Notes: generated by a model from the letters alone, not told the origin. DNA of 41,169 nucleotides from Tichowtungia sp964398915 (GCA_964398915.1 CAYNOR010000018.1:1-41169), one strand, 5' to 3'. Numbered from the stretch's first letter, positions 15,743-23,853 are shown. Numbers and translations are program-made.

Positions 15743-17088
15743 GCAACCATAGACGCACCGACTATCTACCCACAGCCCCGGACGAGGCCCTTGAACGAAC
15801 AATGGAGCAAGCTGAAAGCCGTTTAGAGGTTCAGCTTGACTCGATTGTGGGGAATTTCACCACAGAATGCGATTCAGAGGCGGCTGCGGAATGCACGGCT
15901 GCGCGCGCAAGCGCGCACCGTGCATCCGTGGCCGCGGGGGTGCACTCCAGTAACACACCCCCCTCAAGTAGTAACCTTGATGAAATAGATAGCTGGATTG
16001 GAGCTGAAGACTGGCTGGAATGGGTTCTCTATGTCCAGTGGACCGACTGGAAAAATCTAAATGATCGTCTTAAACGAGCTAAAGAAGACGCGGCCATCGA
16101 AGGTGCTCCACTCGGCTGGGATGAAATTTTATTTATGGGTGGAATGGCAACCGTTGACCGGATGGGGGCGCGGATGGGCGGGAAAAAGGGGGCCTATTTT
16201 GCCTACAAACTGGAATATGAAGAATTGACCGTGCTGATTGCGGAACGGGAATCCCCACACAAAACTTTTCCTAGTGTCGTTATCCGGGCCGATGGGGACG
16301 CCTGCCTTTCCATTGGAGCAAAAGAAGCTTATGAAAAAGCTACACGAATGATTGAAGCCCTCAGCGGAAAAATCGTTCGCAATCGGCTTTCCCGTGTGGA
16401 CATCTGTCTCGATATGCCGGAAGTGGATATCGAACCGTTTGATCGGGCGTTTCTGGAAGAGCGGTACATCTGCCGAGCGGTTTCAAAGTCTCGTCATTCT
16501 GGAACTGGGGTCACTGTTTCTATCGGCAAATCGCCCTTGATGTGCCGGATTTATGACAAAAAGGCAGAAGTAGAACTGAAAGCCAATCCGCATAAAAATC
16601 TCTGTATGAGAGTTTATCGCTGGAAGTGTGCTGAGATGCCTTTCGCTGCAACCCGCGTGGAGTTTGAACTGCGCCGGGAAGCTCTAAAGGATCGGGGAAT
16701 TGATACGGTCGAAGACTACTACGCCAAACGAGCCGACTTGATTGCCTACCTGACTCATGACTGGCTCCGGTTCACCGCAAATAAAGTGGATCGGGAAAAC
16801 AAAAATCAATCCAAGACCCGGATGCTCCCGCTCTGGAATAAAGTCAGCAAGGCGTTTAAAAACTGGGCCGGATCGCCTCTGGGATTGACCCTAGAACCAC
16901 TCCCAAAAGAAAAAGCCGACGTTCGAAACTTGATCAAACAGGCTGTCGGGGCGATAACCGCCGCTGCCGGATTCCAAGATGTCAAACTGAAAAACTTGGA
17001 AGAAGCCATCGATTACTTGAAAAAAATTACTGCGGACTATGGAATACGAATCAATTTTCGGGTATCCCTACCCGAGACAAAAAACTAG
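15739..17088 (+). CDS. Replication initiator-like protein (Rep_trans family-like)
   Basis: A protein of about 449 aa resembling the rolling-circle replication initiation factors of Rep_trans type, known from RstA-like phage proteins and small plasmids. Supporting motifs: NRLSRVDICLDMP near residue 220, CRIYDKKAEVELK near 270, AATRVEFELRREALKDRG near 310. The first 90 residues are low in predicted structure and Ala/Ser-rich. Such proteins nick a double-strand origin through a tyrosine; I cannot assign that residue here. The start at 15739 overlaps the previous stop as ATGA; an ATG at 15718 is the alternative. The last 38 bases overlap the convergent gene. Confidence 0.65.
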   Translation: MSNHRRTDYLPTAPDEALERTMEQAESRLEVQLDSIVGNFTTECDSEAAAECTAARASAHRASVAAGVHSSNTPPSSSNLDEIDSWIGAEDWLEWVLYVQWTDWKNLNDRLKRAKEDAAIEGAPLGWDEILFMGGMATVDRMGARMGGKKGAYFAYKLEYEELTVLIAERESPHKTFPSVVIRADGDACLSIGAKEAYEKATRMIEALSGKIVRNRLSRVDICLDMPEVDIEPFDRAFLEERYICRAVSKSRHSGTGVTVSIGKSPLMCRIYDKKAEVELKANPHKNLCMRVYRWKCAEMPFAATRVEFELRREALKDRGIDTVEDYYAKRADLIAYLTHDWLRFTANKVDRENKNQSKTRMLPLWNKVSKAFKNWAGSPLGLTLEPLPKEKADVRNLIKQAVGAITAAAGFQDVKLKNLEEAIDYLKKITADYGIRINFRVSLPETKN

Positions 17089-17767
17089 AAAAACGGTGAG
17101 ACAACTTTTCGCGATGAAACTGAGCTAACTTAGTTAGATAATTTCCTTGGTTAAGCTGGCTTAACGGGACTGTGAAGAAGTGTTTAAAGTCCACAAGACC
17201 TTCTTGAAATCCTATATCACTGGCATCTTCAAAATCTTTATCATTCAGCTGATAATATCGCGCAATATCATGGGTCTTAAGGGACTCTCGTTTCTTAGTA
17301 GGAATTAGCTCCATCTTCATACTGAAGCCAGCCAAATGGTCTCCTTCCCGGGCTGTTGTGAGATCAAAAATAGGAGCAACCAGTGCTGTAAGTAAAATTT
17401 TGTCGTGCTTGCCGGTGCTGGCACTTTTTCTCGCATCATAGTTGCGTTTCAGATCACAGGCTTGAGTCAAAACAACAACCCGCGAATAGTTTAGCTCATA
17501 CACCACACTTTTATTGCCCTCAACTTGCACCAAGAATGACGTTACATTTTTAAATATGGCCCCCTGTGATAAATGTTCGAAATTTACTTGCGACAAAAGA
17601 GCATCAACATTTATTTCTTCGGAAGTTAAGTTCGCGGTAAAGCGTCTGCAGGAAACAGAGAGGTTTGGATACGGGTGAGTACTCTCAGAAGCTGGGACAT
17701 AATTCTTCGCTTCATTGCTGTATTGAGGGTTGCCTCCCGGCTGTGAGTCTTGATAGTAATCACTCAT
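17051..17767 (-). CDS. Hypothetical cargo protein with VVVLTQACDL motif
   Basis: A 238-aa soluble protein. The N-terminal 35 residues look disordered (MSDYYQDSQPGGNPQYSNEA). The core contains LSQGAIFKNV, YSRVVVLTQACDLKRN near residues 95-110 and a long polar helix-rich end. The T-Q-x-C-D segment occurs in a family of uncharacterised proteins that I recall next to TIGR04255-like genes. Its start lies 8 bases inside the end of the upstream gene, so the two are coupled. The 3' end overlaps the rep gene by 38 bases on the opposite strand. Cargo position beside a restriction-modification pair makes a defence role plausible, not shown. Confidence 0.6.
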   Translation of the reverse strand: MSDYYQDSQPGGNPQYSNEAKNYVPASESTHPYPNLSVSCRRFTANLTSEEINVDALLSQVNFEHLSQGAIFKNVTSFLVQVEGNKSVVYELNYSRVVVLTQACDLKRNYDARKSASTGKHDKILLTALVAPIFDLTTAREGDHLAGFSMKMELIPTKKRESLKTHDIARYYQLNDKDFEDASDIGFQEGLVDFKHFFTVPLSQLNQGNYLTKLAQFHREKLSHRFSSFLSRVGIPEN

Positions 17768-18524
17768 TCATTATTTTCCGGAGATTCTCTGTAATAGCAG
17801 ATTCGAATATTTCCTTAGCTTCTTTATGGAATGAACCGAGGGAGATAGCAAGTAGGCCATCCTCTAAGAGCCCCACGGATGAAATATCTGTATCCAAAAT
17901 ATATTGTCGAAGATTTATCGGGGACGGATAGCTTGGATTGTGAATGCCATATTGAATTAACACTCTCATATCTGAGCGTGTGTATTCTTTTTTATTGAAA
18001 GCTCGAGAAAGAAATTTTCGATCCTTTTTATCAGGGATTGATTCCGTTGTTACTAGATATTCGGGGGTAATGAATTCATTCCAAATTAAAGGGTCACCAC
18101 CCCCCATGGTAAAAACGTCAATAAACCTCAAACCTAAGCGTTTGGCTGTAAAAACACCTAACGTTTCTGTTATGATTTTTTTGATATCATTAAAATCTCC
18201 TAACAACAAATCGAACGATTCATACTTATCGTATTCAATTGCAAAAAAATCTTCCGATAAACTTATTTTCTTTCCTTTATCGTTATCTGCAAAACTCCAC
18301 ACCATTGATGGTTCAATTTTCCCGCCGATTTGGATGCCGTCCGGTGTGATTCTAAATTCTCCTCCAAGTTTTTTTGAGACACCCTCAACAGGCCCCATTC
18401 TCCGCAAAGATTTTTTTAACGGCTCGGGACATTCCAATCGAATATCAAATAAATCTAAAAAATCACACCGGCATATTACCTTGCTTAAAAAATTTTTCTT
18501 ATAAGCCATGACATCTCCATTCAT
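17760..18524 (-). CDS. Hypothetical protein resembling the TIGR04255 family
   Basis: A 254-aa soluble protein. Around residues 115-145 it has VFTAKRLGLRFIDVF, which matches the R-x-G-L-R-(YF)-I-(ND) pattern of TIGR04255 proteins; length (about 250-270) and sporadic occurrence also fit. The function of the family is unknown. The region is AT-richer than the flanking chromosome, consistent with transfer. It is probably co-transcribed with the restriction-modification genes (48-base gap) and is coupled by overlap to the 238-aa gene. Confidence 0.55.
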   Translation of the reverse strand: MNGDVMAYKKNFLSKVICRCDFLDLFDIRLECPEPLKKSLRRMGPVEGVSKKLGGEFRITPDGIQIGGKIEPSMVWSFADNDKGKKISLSEDFFAIEYDKYESFDLLLGDFNDIKKIITETLGVFTAKRLGLRFIDVFTMGGGDPLIWNEFITPEYLVTTESIPDKKDRKFLSRAFNKKEYTRSDMRVLIQYGIHNPSYPSPINLRQYILDTDISSVGLLEDGLLAISLGSFHKEAKEIFESAITENLRKIMNE

Positions 18525-18572
18525 TAGTTAAAAACAACGGCTACATATAGTAACACCGAGCGCAACAGAAAC

Positions 18573-19439
18573 TTAAACGGCAAGATCAATCGGCAAATCG
18601 GATATATCTTTCAACCGCTTCCCTCCAATCATAATCATAAGCATATCTTCGGCCTCACTATTGCCCAAATCTCGCACAGAATCTATCAGTTCATTCAAGG
18701 CGAAATGATACACACAGTCAATATCGCCAGTACCAAGCGCAAGAGATGACAAGCGACTGGGTGTTGGCTCGCCAACTACAACCATGATGTGTGGTTGACG
18801 ACCTTTGCGGTTGCGAATCAGATTCAGAGCTTCCGACCGTGCATTTTGAGCACGATCACTACGCAAAGTCCATTTCGTGCTGATGCTTGCATGAAGTAAT
18901 GGACTTTTATTTTCGCCGTCCCGAAGGTCGGCACGCATTGCCACATGCTCATTAACCAGATATTCAGAACAATTGATTGCTTTGTCATCCTCAAGGCCTC
19001 TGATCACAATTACATCTGGAGTGATTGCATAATCATTGCCAAGTGCCGCTGCAAGGGCTGGATTTTCGTGAGCAGCCTTCTGTAAGGCGATTAGATGCGA
19101 GTATTGAGCATAGCGTGCTATTTCTGCACGGTTGCGATTACCTACTTGATGCACGTCCCACTTGCCGGGGCGTAAATGTGGAAGCTTCAGAAACGTTGCG
19201 CGAACGAACCGAGCAACTAGTTCTTCAAATTGGTTGCCGGAGGATTGCGCTGCGATGCGCTCGCCAATTTCAGCCTGTAGCCTGTCTGCTATGCCTCGCG
19301 CTATTGCAACGCTGGTCTTATTGTCCTTATCTGCATTACTGGGAACACCCTTCCCGTCAATTGTCAGCAGAGAGCTCAATAAGGTTTTGTGAAACTCTAT
19401 TCTAGCTGCTTGGATAAATGGCTCGTGTTTTTTCATCAT
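18573..19439 (-). CDS. Type II restriction endonuclease, NgoMIV-like
   Basis: A 288-aa endonuclease closely resembling NgoMIV (286 aa), which cuts GCCGGC. Shared landmarks: NADxxxx near the N-terminus, SGNQFEELV with a metal-binding Glu, GKWDVHQVGNRNRAEIARY, ITPDVIV with the catalytic Asp, SISTKW with the catalytic Lys, RAQNARSEALNLIRNRKGR with the second Glu, EPTPSRLSSLALGTGDIDCVYHFAL and a GGKRLKDISDLP end. The PD-(D/E)XK active-site residues are all present, so the enzyme is expected to be active, probably as a tetramer as known for NgoMIV. The gene starts 2 bases after the methyltransferase stop. Recognition of GCCGGC is inferred by homology. Confidence 0.93.
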   Translation of the reverse strand: MMKKHEPFIQAARIEFHKTLLSSLLTIDGKGVPSNADKDNKTSVAIARGIADRLQAEIGERIAAQSSGNQFEELVARFVRATFLKLPHLRPGKWDVHQVGNRNRAEIARYAQYSHLIALQKAAHENPALAAALGNDYAITPDVIVIRGLEDDKAINCSEYLVNEHVAMRADLRDGENKSPLLHASISTKWTLRSDRAQNARSEALNLIRNRKGRQPHIMVVVGEPTPSRLSSLALGTGDIDCVYHFALNELIDSVRDLGNSEAEDMLMIMIGGKRLKDISDLPIDLAV

Positions 19440-19441
19440 CG

Positions 19442-20425
19442 TTATGCCGTTCGTTTAACTTTACGTGCAGATGCGGCCTCCAGAGCTGCCGCAATTTGTC
19501 CAGAAACAGCGCGCGCAACTGGAAAGGGAAACGCATTTCCTATTTGGCGATAAGCCGCTGTCTTTCGACCGAAAAATTGCCACTCATCGGGGAAGCCTTG
19601 AATTCTCGCTGTCATACGTGTCGTAAGGCGTGGCATCCCTACGAAGTTGCGAGGCGGAGCTTCATCCCACAGCCCAAGCCCATCTACACCCAGCGTCGCC
19701 CAAGCGCGTTTTGCACGAGTCGGGCCAAGATCCGGGCCGCCGTGTTTCTTTGATCCGCCAACTAATGTTGGAGCTATGCTGTTCGCCTTTTCGCGCCAAC
19801 GGTCAGCGCCAGGCCAGCCATTCTCTTTCATCAGATCGTACAATAATTCGCCAACTGTAGGAGGTTCGGTTTGTCGCGGCTCTGGCCAATAGAAATCACT
19901 AGCAATGTCTTTACGAATGCCAACAAACAGCACGCGAGGCCTGAGTTGAGATACTCCGTAATCAGAAGCATTAAGCAACCGCCAGCTTGGCACATAACCA
20001 AGCTTTTTTAGCTGCATCTCAACTTTAGTCCGGTAATCGAAAAAAACCGCATCCAAGAGACCACGTACATTTTCAAGCATTATTGCCCGAGGGCGGCACT
20101 CGTCAACAAGGCGTATTGCCTCTGGGAAAAGGTCTCGTTCATCATCAGCCCCAAGCTGTCTTCCAGCTTTTGAAAAGGGAGGACAAGGCACACCACCGGC
20201 GAGCAAATCAATTCCTTTAAATGGGCGCCCATCAAAGGCTCTCAAGTCCCCCTCAACAACGTTCCATTTAGGTCGGTTTAATCGCAAAGTTTCACAGGCA
20301 GGGGGTTCAATTTCCACTAAGGCCTCGTGCTCAAATCCGGAAAATTCCAAGCCTAAAGCTTGCCCCCCTGCACCCGCACAAATCTCCAGAGAGGAAAATA
20401 CTGATTTTTTTCTCAGATAACGCAC
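19442..20425 (-). CDS. Type II DNA cytosine-C5 methyltransferase
   Basis: A 327-aa C5-cytosine methyltransferase that protects the cognate sites of the adjacent NgoMIV-like nuclease. Motifs in order: I SLEICAGAGGQALGLE (about 12-27), IV GGVPCPPFSKAG (near 78-89, catalytic Cys; PCP in place of the common PCQ), VI ENVRG (near 120), VIII QLRPRVLFVGI (near 162), and IX/X TTRMTARIQGFPDEW with YRQIGNAFP near the end. It is first in the minus-strand operon with nuclease, TIGR04255-like and 238-aa genes. Placing the methyltransferase first ensures protection before cutting. No separate controller gene is visible. Confidence 0.95.
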   Translation of the reverse strand: MRYLRKKSVFSSLEICAGAGGQALGLEFSGFEHEALVEIEPPACETLRLNRPKWNVVEGDLRAFDGRPFKGIDLLAGGVPCPPFSKAGRQLGADDERDLFPEAIRLVDECRPRAIMLENVRGLLDAVFFDYRTKVEMQLKKLGYVPSWRLLNASDYGVSQLRPRVLFVGIRKDIASDFYWPEPRQTEPPTVGELLYDLMKENGWPGADRWREKANSIAPTLVGGSKKHGGPDLGPTRAKRAWATLGVDGLGLWDEAPPRNFVGMPRLTTRMTARIQGFPDEWQFFGRKTAAYRQIGNAFPFPVARAVSGQIAAALEAASARKVKRTA

Positions 20426-20672
20426 ACCAACACCTCTTTGAAGTTTTTCCTACACGCACCAGTCAGCCCCAGCAACTAGAAATCTGAAGACTATGCGACT
20501 TTTCTACCTGATAGAAAAAAAATGTGCAACCTACAATGGAGTTCGCGTGATGTCTCTGAGTTTTAGAGTCGGCCAGCGTGTTCAAGTTATACTGGTAAAA
20601 ATATCTCAAGACCGGACTTGACCTTTTTGTAAACTTTGTAAATCATGGCTTAGTTTTAAACAAAGGAGCTAT
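20426..20672. promoter_or_regulatory. Divergent intergenic region, restriction-modification operon / helix-turn-helix gene
   Basis: 247 bp between two divergent transcription units. For the rightward gene there is AAAGGAG 5 bases before its ATG and a possible -35 TTGACC near 20624, with no good -10. A TATACT near 20589 is another candidate. I see no clear operator for the restriction-modification side. Confidence 0.35.
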
Positions 20673-21218
20673 ATGGCTAAGAAAATTAAAATTGTTGGCG
20701 AGGCGCTTTTAAATCATGCGGAGGAGGTTGAGTCGTCCCGACGGGGCGTCGCCGAAGACCTTTTCCCCTACATCTACGTTGCGGCTAAAAAAATGAGCAC
20801 CCGAGCAATTAGCCGCTGGCTGGAAGAGTCTCAGGGCATCAAACTGAGCGCTGCCACAATTTCAAAAGTTCTCCGGGAGTCTGATCTGCGGATGCGAGCA
20901 ATTTATGAGCTCATGAAACATCGTGAACGCGACCTTTACAGCCTGACACCCAATGATCTCCCACCGAACGGCATTCCATGCTCGGAGTTGTTTAATCTCG
21001 CCGCATTTGAGAGCAACGTCCAGCTAGGTGATGAGCGCGAAAGCCTGTTTGATGATCCAGATGATTTTCGTTCTCCTTTGCGAGCAGCCCATGACACCCG
21101 CATCATTCTTTACAATGAACTTCATCGCGAGTGGTTCGCTTTGCCGCAGGAATTCAGGGAAGACTGTAAAAAATTTGCCGCCCCTTTTGAATTAGGTACT
21201 GGGGCAAGACCTGTTTAA
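20673..21218 (+). CDS. Hypothetical element protein with helix-turn-helix region
   Basis: A 181-aa protein. Residues about 40-70 (KKMSTRAISRWLEESQGIKLSAATISKVLRESD) have the pattern of a resolvase- or transposase-like helix-turn-helix; the rest is acidic and probably helical. A strong ribosome site AAAGGAG lies 5 bases upstream. It lies 28 bases before the excisionase gene, in the same direction as excisionase and integrase. A role as regulator of the element or as accessory recombination protein is inferred from position and the helix-turn-helix. Confidence 0.6.
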   Translation: MAKKIKIVGEALLNHAEEVESSRRGVAEDLFPYIYVAAKKMSTRAISRWLEESQGIKLSAATISKVLRESDLRMRAIYELMKHRERDLYSLTPNDLPPNGIPCSELFNLAAFESNVQLGDERESLFDDPDDFRSPLRAAHDTRIILYNELHREWFALPQEFREDCKKFAAPFELGTGARPV

Positions 21219-21246
21219 TTAAACCAATAAAATCGGAGTCACAACA

Positions 21247-21426
21247 ATGAAGCTAATATCACAAAATAAAGCCGCCGAAATGATGGGAGTCTCGGTCAAA
21301 ACAGTTGGCCGCATGTTTAATCGCGGCAAGCTGACACGGATCAAGGTCGAATCAGCGACCCGCATTCTAGAAGATGAGGTTCTTGCTTATTTAAATAAAC
21401 GGGGATTGAAGAAGGTTACACTATGA
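21247..21426 (+). CDS. Excisionase-like helix-turn-helix protein, 59 aa
   Basis: A 59-aa protein of the MerR-like helix-turn-helix (excisionase) type: MKLISQNKAAEMMGVSVKTV then GRMFNRGKLTRIKV and ILEDEVLAYLNKRG. Excisionases bend DNA at att sites and bias the integrase towards excision. Its stop overlaps the integrase start as ATGA (21423-21426), giving coupled translation of the two recombination proteins. The length is typical. Confidence 0.8.
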   Translation: MKLISQNKAAEMMGVSVKTVGRMFNRGKLTRIKVESATRILEDEVLAYLNKRGLKKVTL

Positions 21427-22823
21427 AAAAATTTCTGCGTAAACGTAACGGGATTTATTACGCCGTTTTGCGTGTAAAGCCAACGGATCGCCCGACAGAG
21501 CAATCCCTTCACACTCGGGATAAAGAGATTGCCGAAAAACTGCTTCGGGATATGGCGCAACAAATGGAACGTGAAGCCCATAACGTCGGTATCCCTGCCC
21601 GCGTTATTGAGGCGGCACAGCTTCCGCTGCTCAAACATTTGGAAATCTACCTCGGCGAAAAAGAGAAAGACTGGAAGAGCGAAAAACACTACCAACTTTC
21701 GCGGGATCGGCTGAAAAAACTCATCCGTGAATGCGGCTGGAAAAAGCTTTCTGACGTGGACGCATTTTCTTTTACCCAGTGGCGCAGTCGGCAAAGTGAT
21801 TCGGCAAAGACTCTGAATGATTACCTCTCTGCATTGAACCGCTTCATGGGTTGGATTGCCGAAAACCATTTTCGTGAAGACAATCCGATCCGCAACATCC
21901 AGCGGCGGAAAGTGATTGGCAGAGCCTTTGAACGCAAGGCTCTTGGTTCGGATGAAATCATCAATCTGCTTTCAGGTGTGAAAGATAAAATGCGGCTGGC
22001 GGTCTACACCACGGCCATTTATACCGGCCTGCGCCGGGCTGAATTGGAAAAGATTCAGTGGGGCGACGTGCATTTAGATGCAGAACCGCCCTACATCCTT
22101 GCCAGAGCGGTGACGACCAAGAACGGCAAGGACGCAATCATCCCCCTGCACTCCGCTGTTATAGATGCCATTCTGAGCGTCGGCAAAGACAACCCGTCTC
22201 TAGCAGAAACGGTTTTTGATGTTCCTTCTATCGAGGCCTTTAAGCTCGACCTTGAAGCGGCGGGGATTGCCTACAAGGATGATCGGGGCCACAAAACCGA
22301 TTTCCACGCCCTGCGAACCACATTCTGCACCATGATGCACGGTGCGGGCGTTCTGCCCCGGACGGCACAGGAACTTATGCGGCACAGCGATATTAAGCTG
22401 ACGATGAGAAATTATACGGACACCAGACTGCTGCCGCTCAACAATTCAATCCAGAGCTTGCCGAATTTTGCCATCCCCACTGCCACCCCAAAACCGACTT
22501 TGGCAGGGATTGGCTGTCCCGAGCAGTCCGAAAAAGTTGAGGGCAAAACCTTCAAATCGCCCAATAATAAAGGGCTTGGTGAGGTGGTAAGTCCCTTGGT
22601 GTCCCAAGGAGAGAGGTGGTGCCGGGGGAGGGACTCGAACCCTCACGATATTACTCGGCAGATTTTGAGTCTGCTGCGTCTACCAATTTCGCCACTCCGG
22701 CATTCTTTTTTCTCACTCAATCCCGCGAAGGATTTTTCTGCCTTCGGCAGATCCGCCGAGGCGGAGAGTCTGCTGCGTCTACCAATTTCGCCACTCCGGC
22801 TTCGTGAGAAGGGTGGAAGATAG
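21423..22823 (+). CDS. Tyrosine site-specific integrase, frame continuing through attR and tRNA-Leu
   Basis: Phage-type tyrosine recombinase. It has an N-terminal arm-binding domain (1-60), a SAM-like core-binding domain (about 65-160) and a catalytic domain with R204 (TGLRRAE), K233, H295 and R298 (FHALR), H321 and nucleophile Y331. These catalytic residues end well before the att core. The frame continues through the 24-bp core from residue 399 (WCRGRDS) and, in the integrated state, through the antisense of tRNA-Leu and a partial second tRNA copy to a stop at 22821-22823 (466 aa). The last 60 residues are therefore host-derived. In the circle they would be replaced by a Cys-rich tail (predicted 476 aa). 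Confidence 0.9.
   Translation: MKKFLRKRNGIYYAVLRVKPTDRPTEQSLHTRDKEIAEKLLRDMAQQMEREAHNVGIPARVIEAAQLPLLKHLEIYLGEKEKDWKSEKHYQLSRDRLKKLIRECGWKKLSDVDAFSFTQWRSRQSDSAKTLNDYLSALNRFMGWIAENHFREDNPIRNIQRRKVIGRAFERKALGSDEIINLLSGVKDKMRLAVYTTAIYTGLRRAELEKIQWGDVHLDAEPPYILARAVTTKNGKDAIIPLHSAVIDAILSVGKDNPSLAETVFDVPSIEAFKLDLEAAGIAYKDDRGHKTDFHALRTTFCTMMHGAGVLPRTAQELMRHSDIKLTMRNYTDTRLLPLNNSIQSLPNFAIPTATPKPTLAGIGCPEQSEKVEGKTFKSPNNKGLGEVVSPLVSQGERWCRGRDSNPHDITRQILSLLRLPISPLRHSFFSLNPAKDFSAFGRSAEAESLLRLPISPLRLREKGGR
22616..22639. other. attR core of the integrative element
   Basis: A 24-bp direct repeat of 15179-15202, overlapping the 3' end of the intact tRNA-Leu gene. It is the right boundary of the element; DNA to the right is chromosomal. 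Confidence 0.9.
22617..22701 (-). tRNA. tRNA-Leu (anticodon CAA)
   Basis: A type II tRNA of 85 nt with encoded CCA. Acceptor 5' GCCGGAG pairs with 3' CTCCGGC-like CCCCGGC with the usual wobble; D-arm GGCGAAATTGGTAGACGC, anticodon stem-loop GCAGA-CTCAAAA-TCTGC giving anticodon CAA (reads UUG), a variable arm CGAGTAATATCG and T-loop GGTTCGAGTCC. It is the integration target. The element restores its 3' end exactly, so the tRNA should stay functional. Confidence 0.95.
22766..22800 (-). pseudogene. Partial duplicate of tRNA-Leu (5' part)
   Basis: 35 bases identical to 22667-22701, the 5' part of the neighbouring tRNA-Leu up to the anticodon stem. After that point the sequence departs into a GCCGAGGCGGA-type repeat and a CTGCC-ttc-GGCAG hairpin (about 22729-22750). 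It cannot fold into a tRNA. It probably records an earlier recombination at this tRNA. Confidence 0.85.
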
Positions 22824-22875
22824 AAAAAGCCCCAGCCTTTTGCAAGCTGAGGCTTCGTCTTTCGTCAAACCGGAG

Positions 22876-23853
22876 TTATTGAGCAGTGACTTCGTCATAA
22901 AAACGGAGGAATTTGTTTTTATCAGCACTTTCCCTCAATCTCATTGATTCACGCGGATGCTGATTCATCTGACCGGCGATCATGTAGGGGATGCTATAGC
23001 CCCAGTCAATCTGGTCGCGCAGCGGAAGGGTCAGCTTTTCAACCGCTTCAATAATCGGACGCTGTTTAAATTTCGGATTCCGCAGGAAACCCAGAAGCAA
23101 TTCAGTCGGACAGTTGCCGGCGCCACGGCCCAATCCGTCGATGGTCGAATCGAGCATTGTTGCTCCATGGATGGCCGCAAAAATCGTGTTGGCATAGGCC
23201 ATCTGCTGATTGTTGTGTGCATGAATGCCGACCTGCTTGTCCTTGCCCATGGCGGCAAGATAGCGACGCATTAAATCATCGATCTGCTCAAAATACAGCG
23301 ATCCGAAGCTGTCCACAAGGTACACCATATCGGCCTCGCTTCTCCCGATTAATTCAAGCCCTTTGTTCAGCTCAAACTCAGGCACAGTGGAAATGGCCAT
23401 CAGGTTGACGGAGACCTCATAGCCCTTATCCTTAGCCGACTTAACCATTTCGAGAGCGGCGGGAATCTGATGGATATAGCAAGCGACACGGATCAGATCG
23501 ATCACACTCTGGCTGCACGGTTTGATGTCGTCTTCATCGGTTCGTCCGATATCCACCATCACACTGACTTTGATTCCGGGATCTTCCTCGCCGAAGAAGC
23601 GATTCAGAGCATCCTCGGTGCAGGATTTCCAGACACCATACTCATCGGGGCTGAACAGTTTTTTGTCGGCCTTGTAGCCGATTTCCATATAATCCACACC
23701 GGCGGCAACAAGTGCCTTATGAATGCCATGTACAAATTCATCACTGAACTGGTGATTATTCATCAGTCCGCCATCGCGGATGGTACAGTCAAGAACCTTA
23801 AGCTGCGGCCAGTAATCCACCCATCCTGCGCTTGTATCCTGTGATTTTGTCAT
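22876..23853 (-). CDS. Aldolase/HMG-CoA lyase-like (DRE-TIM) protein
   Basis: A protein of 325 aa in the DRE-TIM metallolyase superfamily (4-hydroxy-2-oxovalerate aldolase, HMG-CoA lyase and relatives). Visible: LDCTIRDGG (metal- and substrate-binding), DYMEIGYK, YLVDSFGSLY, HAHNNQQMAYAN (metal-binding His pair) and DGLGRGAGN. Such enzymes cleave or form C-C bonds next to a carbonyl in the cytosol. The substrate is unknown; the subfamily is often annotated only as aldolase catalytic-domain protein. I place the start at MTKSQD, 8 bases after AAGGA. The frame stays open upstream into an integrase fragment, so a longer fusion product is possible. Confidence 0.75.
   Translation of the reverse strand: MTKSQDTSAGWVDYWPQLKVLDCTIRDGGLMNNHQFSDEFVHGIHKALVAAGVDYMEIGYKADKKLFSPDEYGVWKSCTEDALNRFFGEEDPGIKVSVMVDIGRTDEDDIKPCSQSVIDLIRVACYIHQIPAALEMVKSAKDKGYEVSVNLMAISTVPEFELNKGLELIGRSEADMVYLVDSFGSLYFEQIDDLMRRYLAAMGKDKQVGIHAHNNQQMAYANTIFAAIHGATMLDSTIDGLGRGAGNCPTELLLGFLRNPKFKQRPIIEAVEKLTLPLRDQIDWGYSIPYMIAGQMNQHPRESMRLRESADKNKFLRFYDEVTAQ

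Larger units (their letters stand above)
15179..22639 (+). mobile_element. 7.4-kb integrative element in tRNA-Leu(CAA)
   Basis: Bounded by 24-bp direct repeats from the tRNA-Leu 3' end. Contents from left: a Cys-rich integrase tail, a 109-aa gene, a replication-initiator-like gene, then on the minus strand two unknown genes and an NgoMIV-like restriction-modification pair, and on the plus strand a helix-turn-helix protein, an excisionase and a tyrosine integrase. I see no capsid, tail, relaxase or type IV secretion genes. It is therefore best described as an integrating plasmid or satellite-like element with a defence cargo. The intact tRNA lies on the integrase side. Confidence 0.88.
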
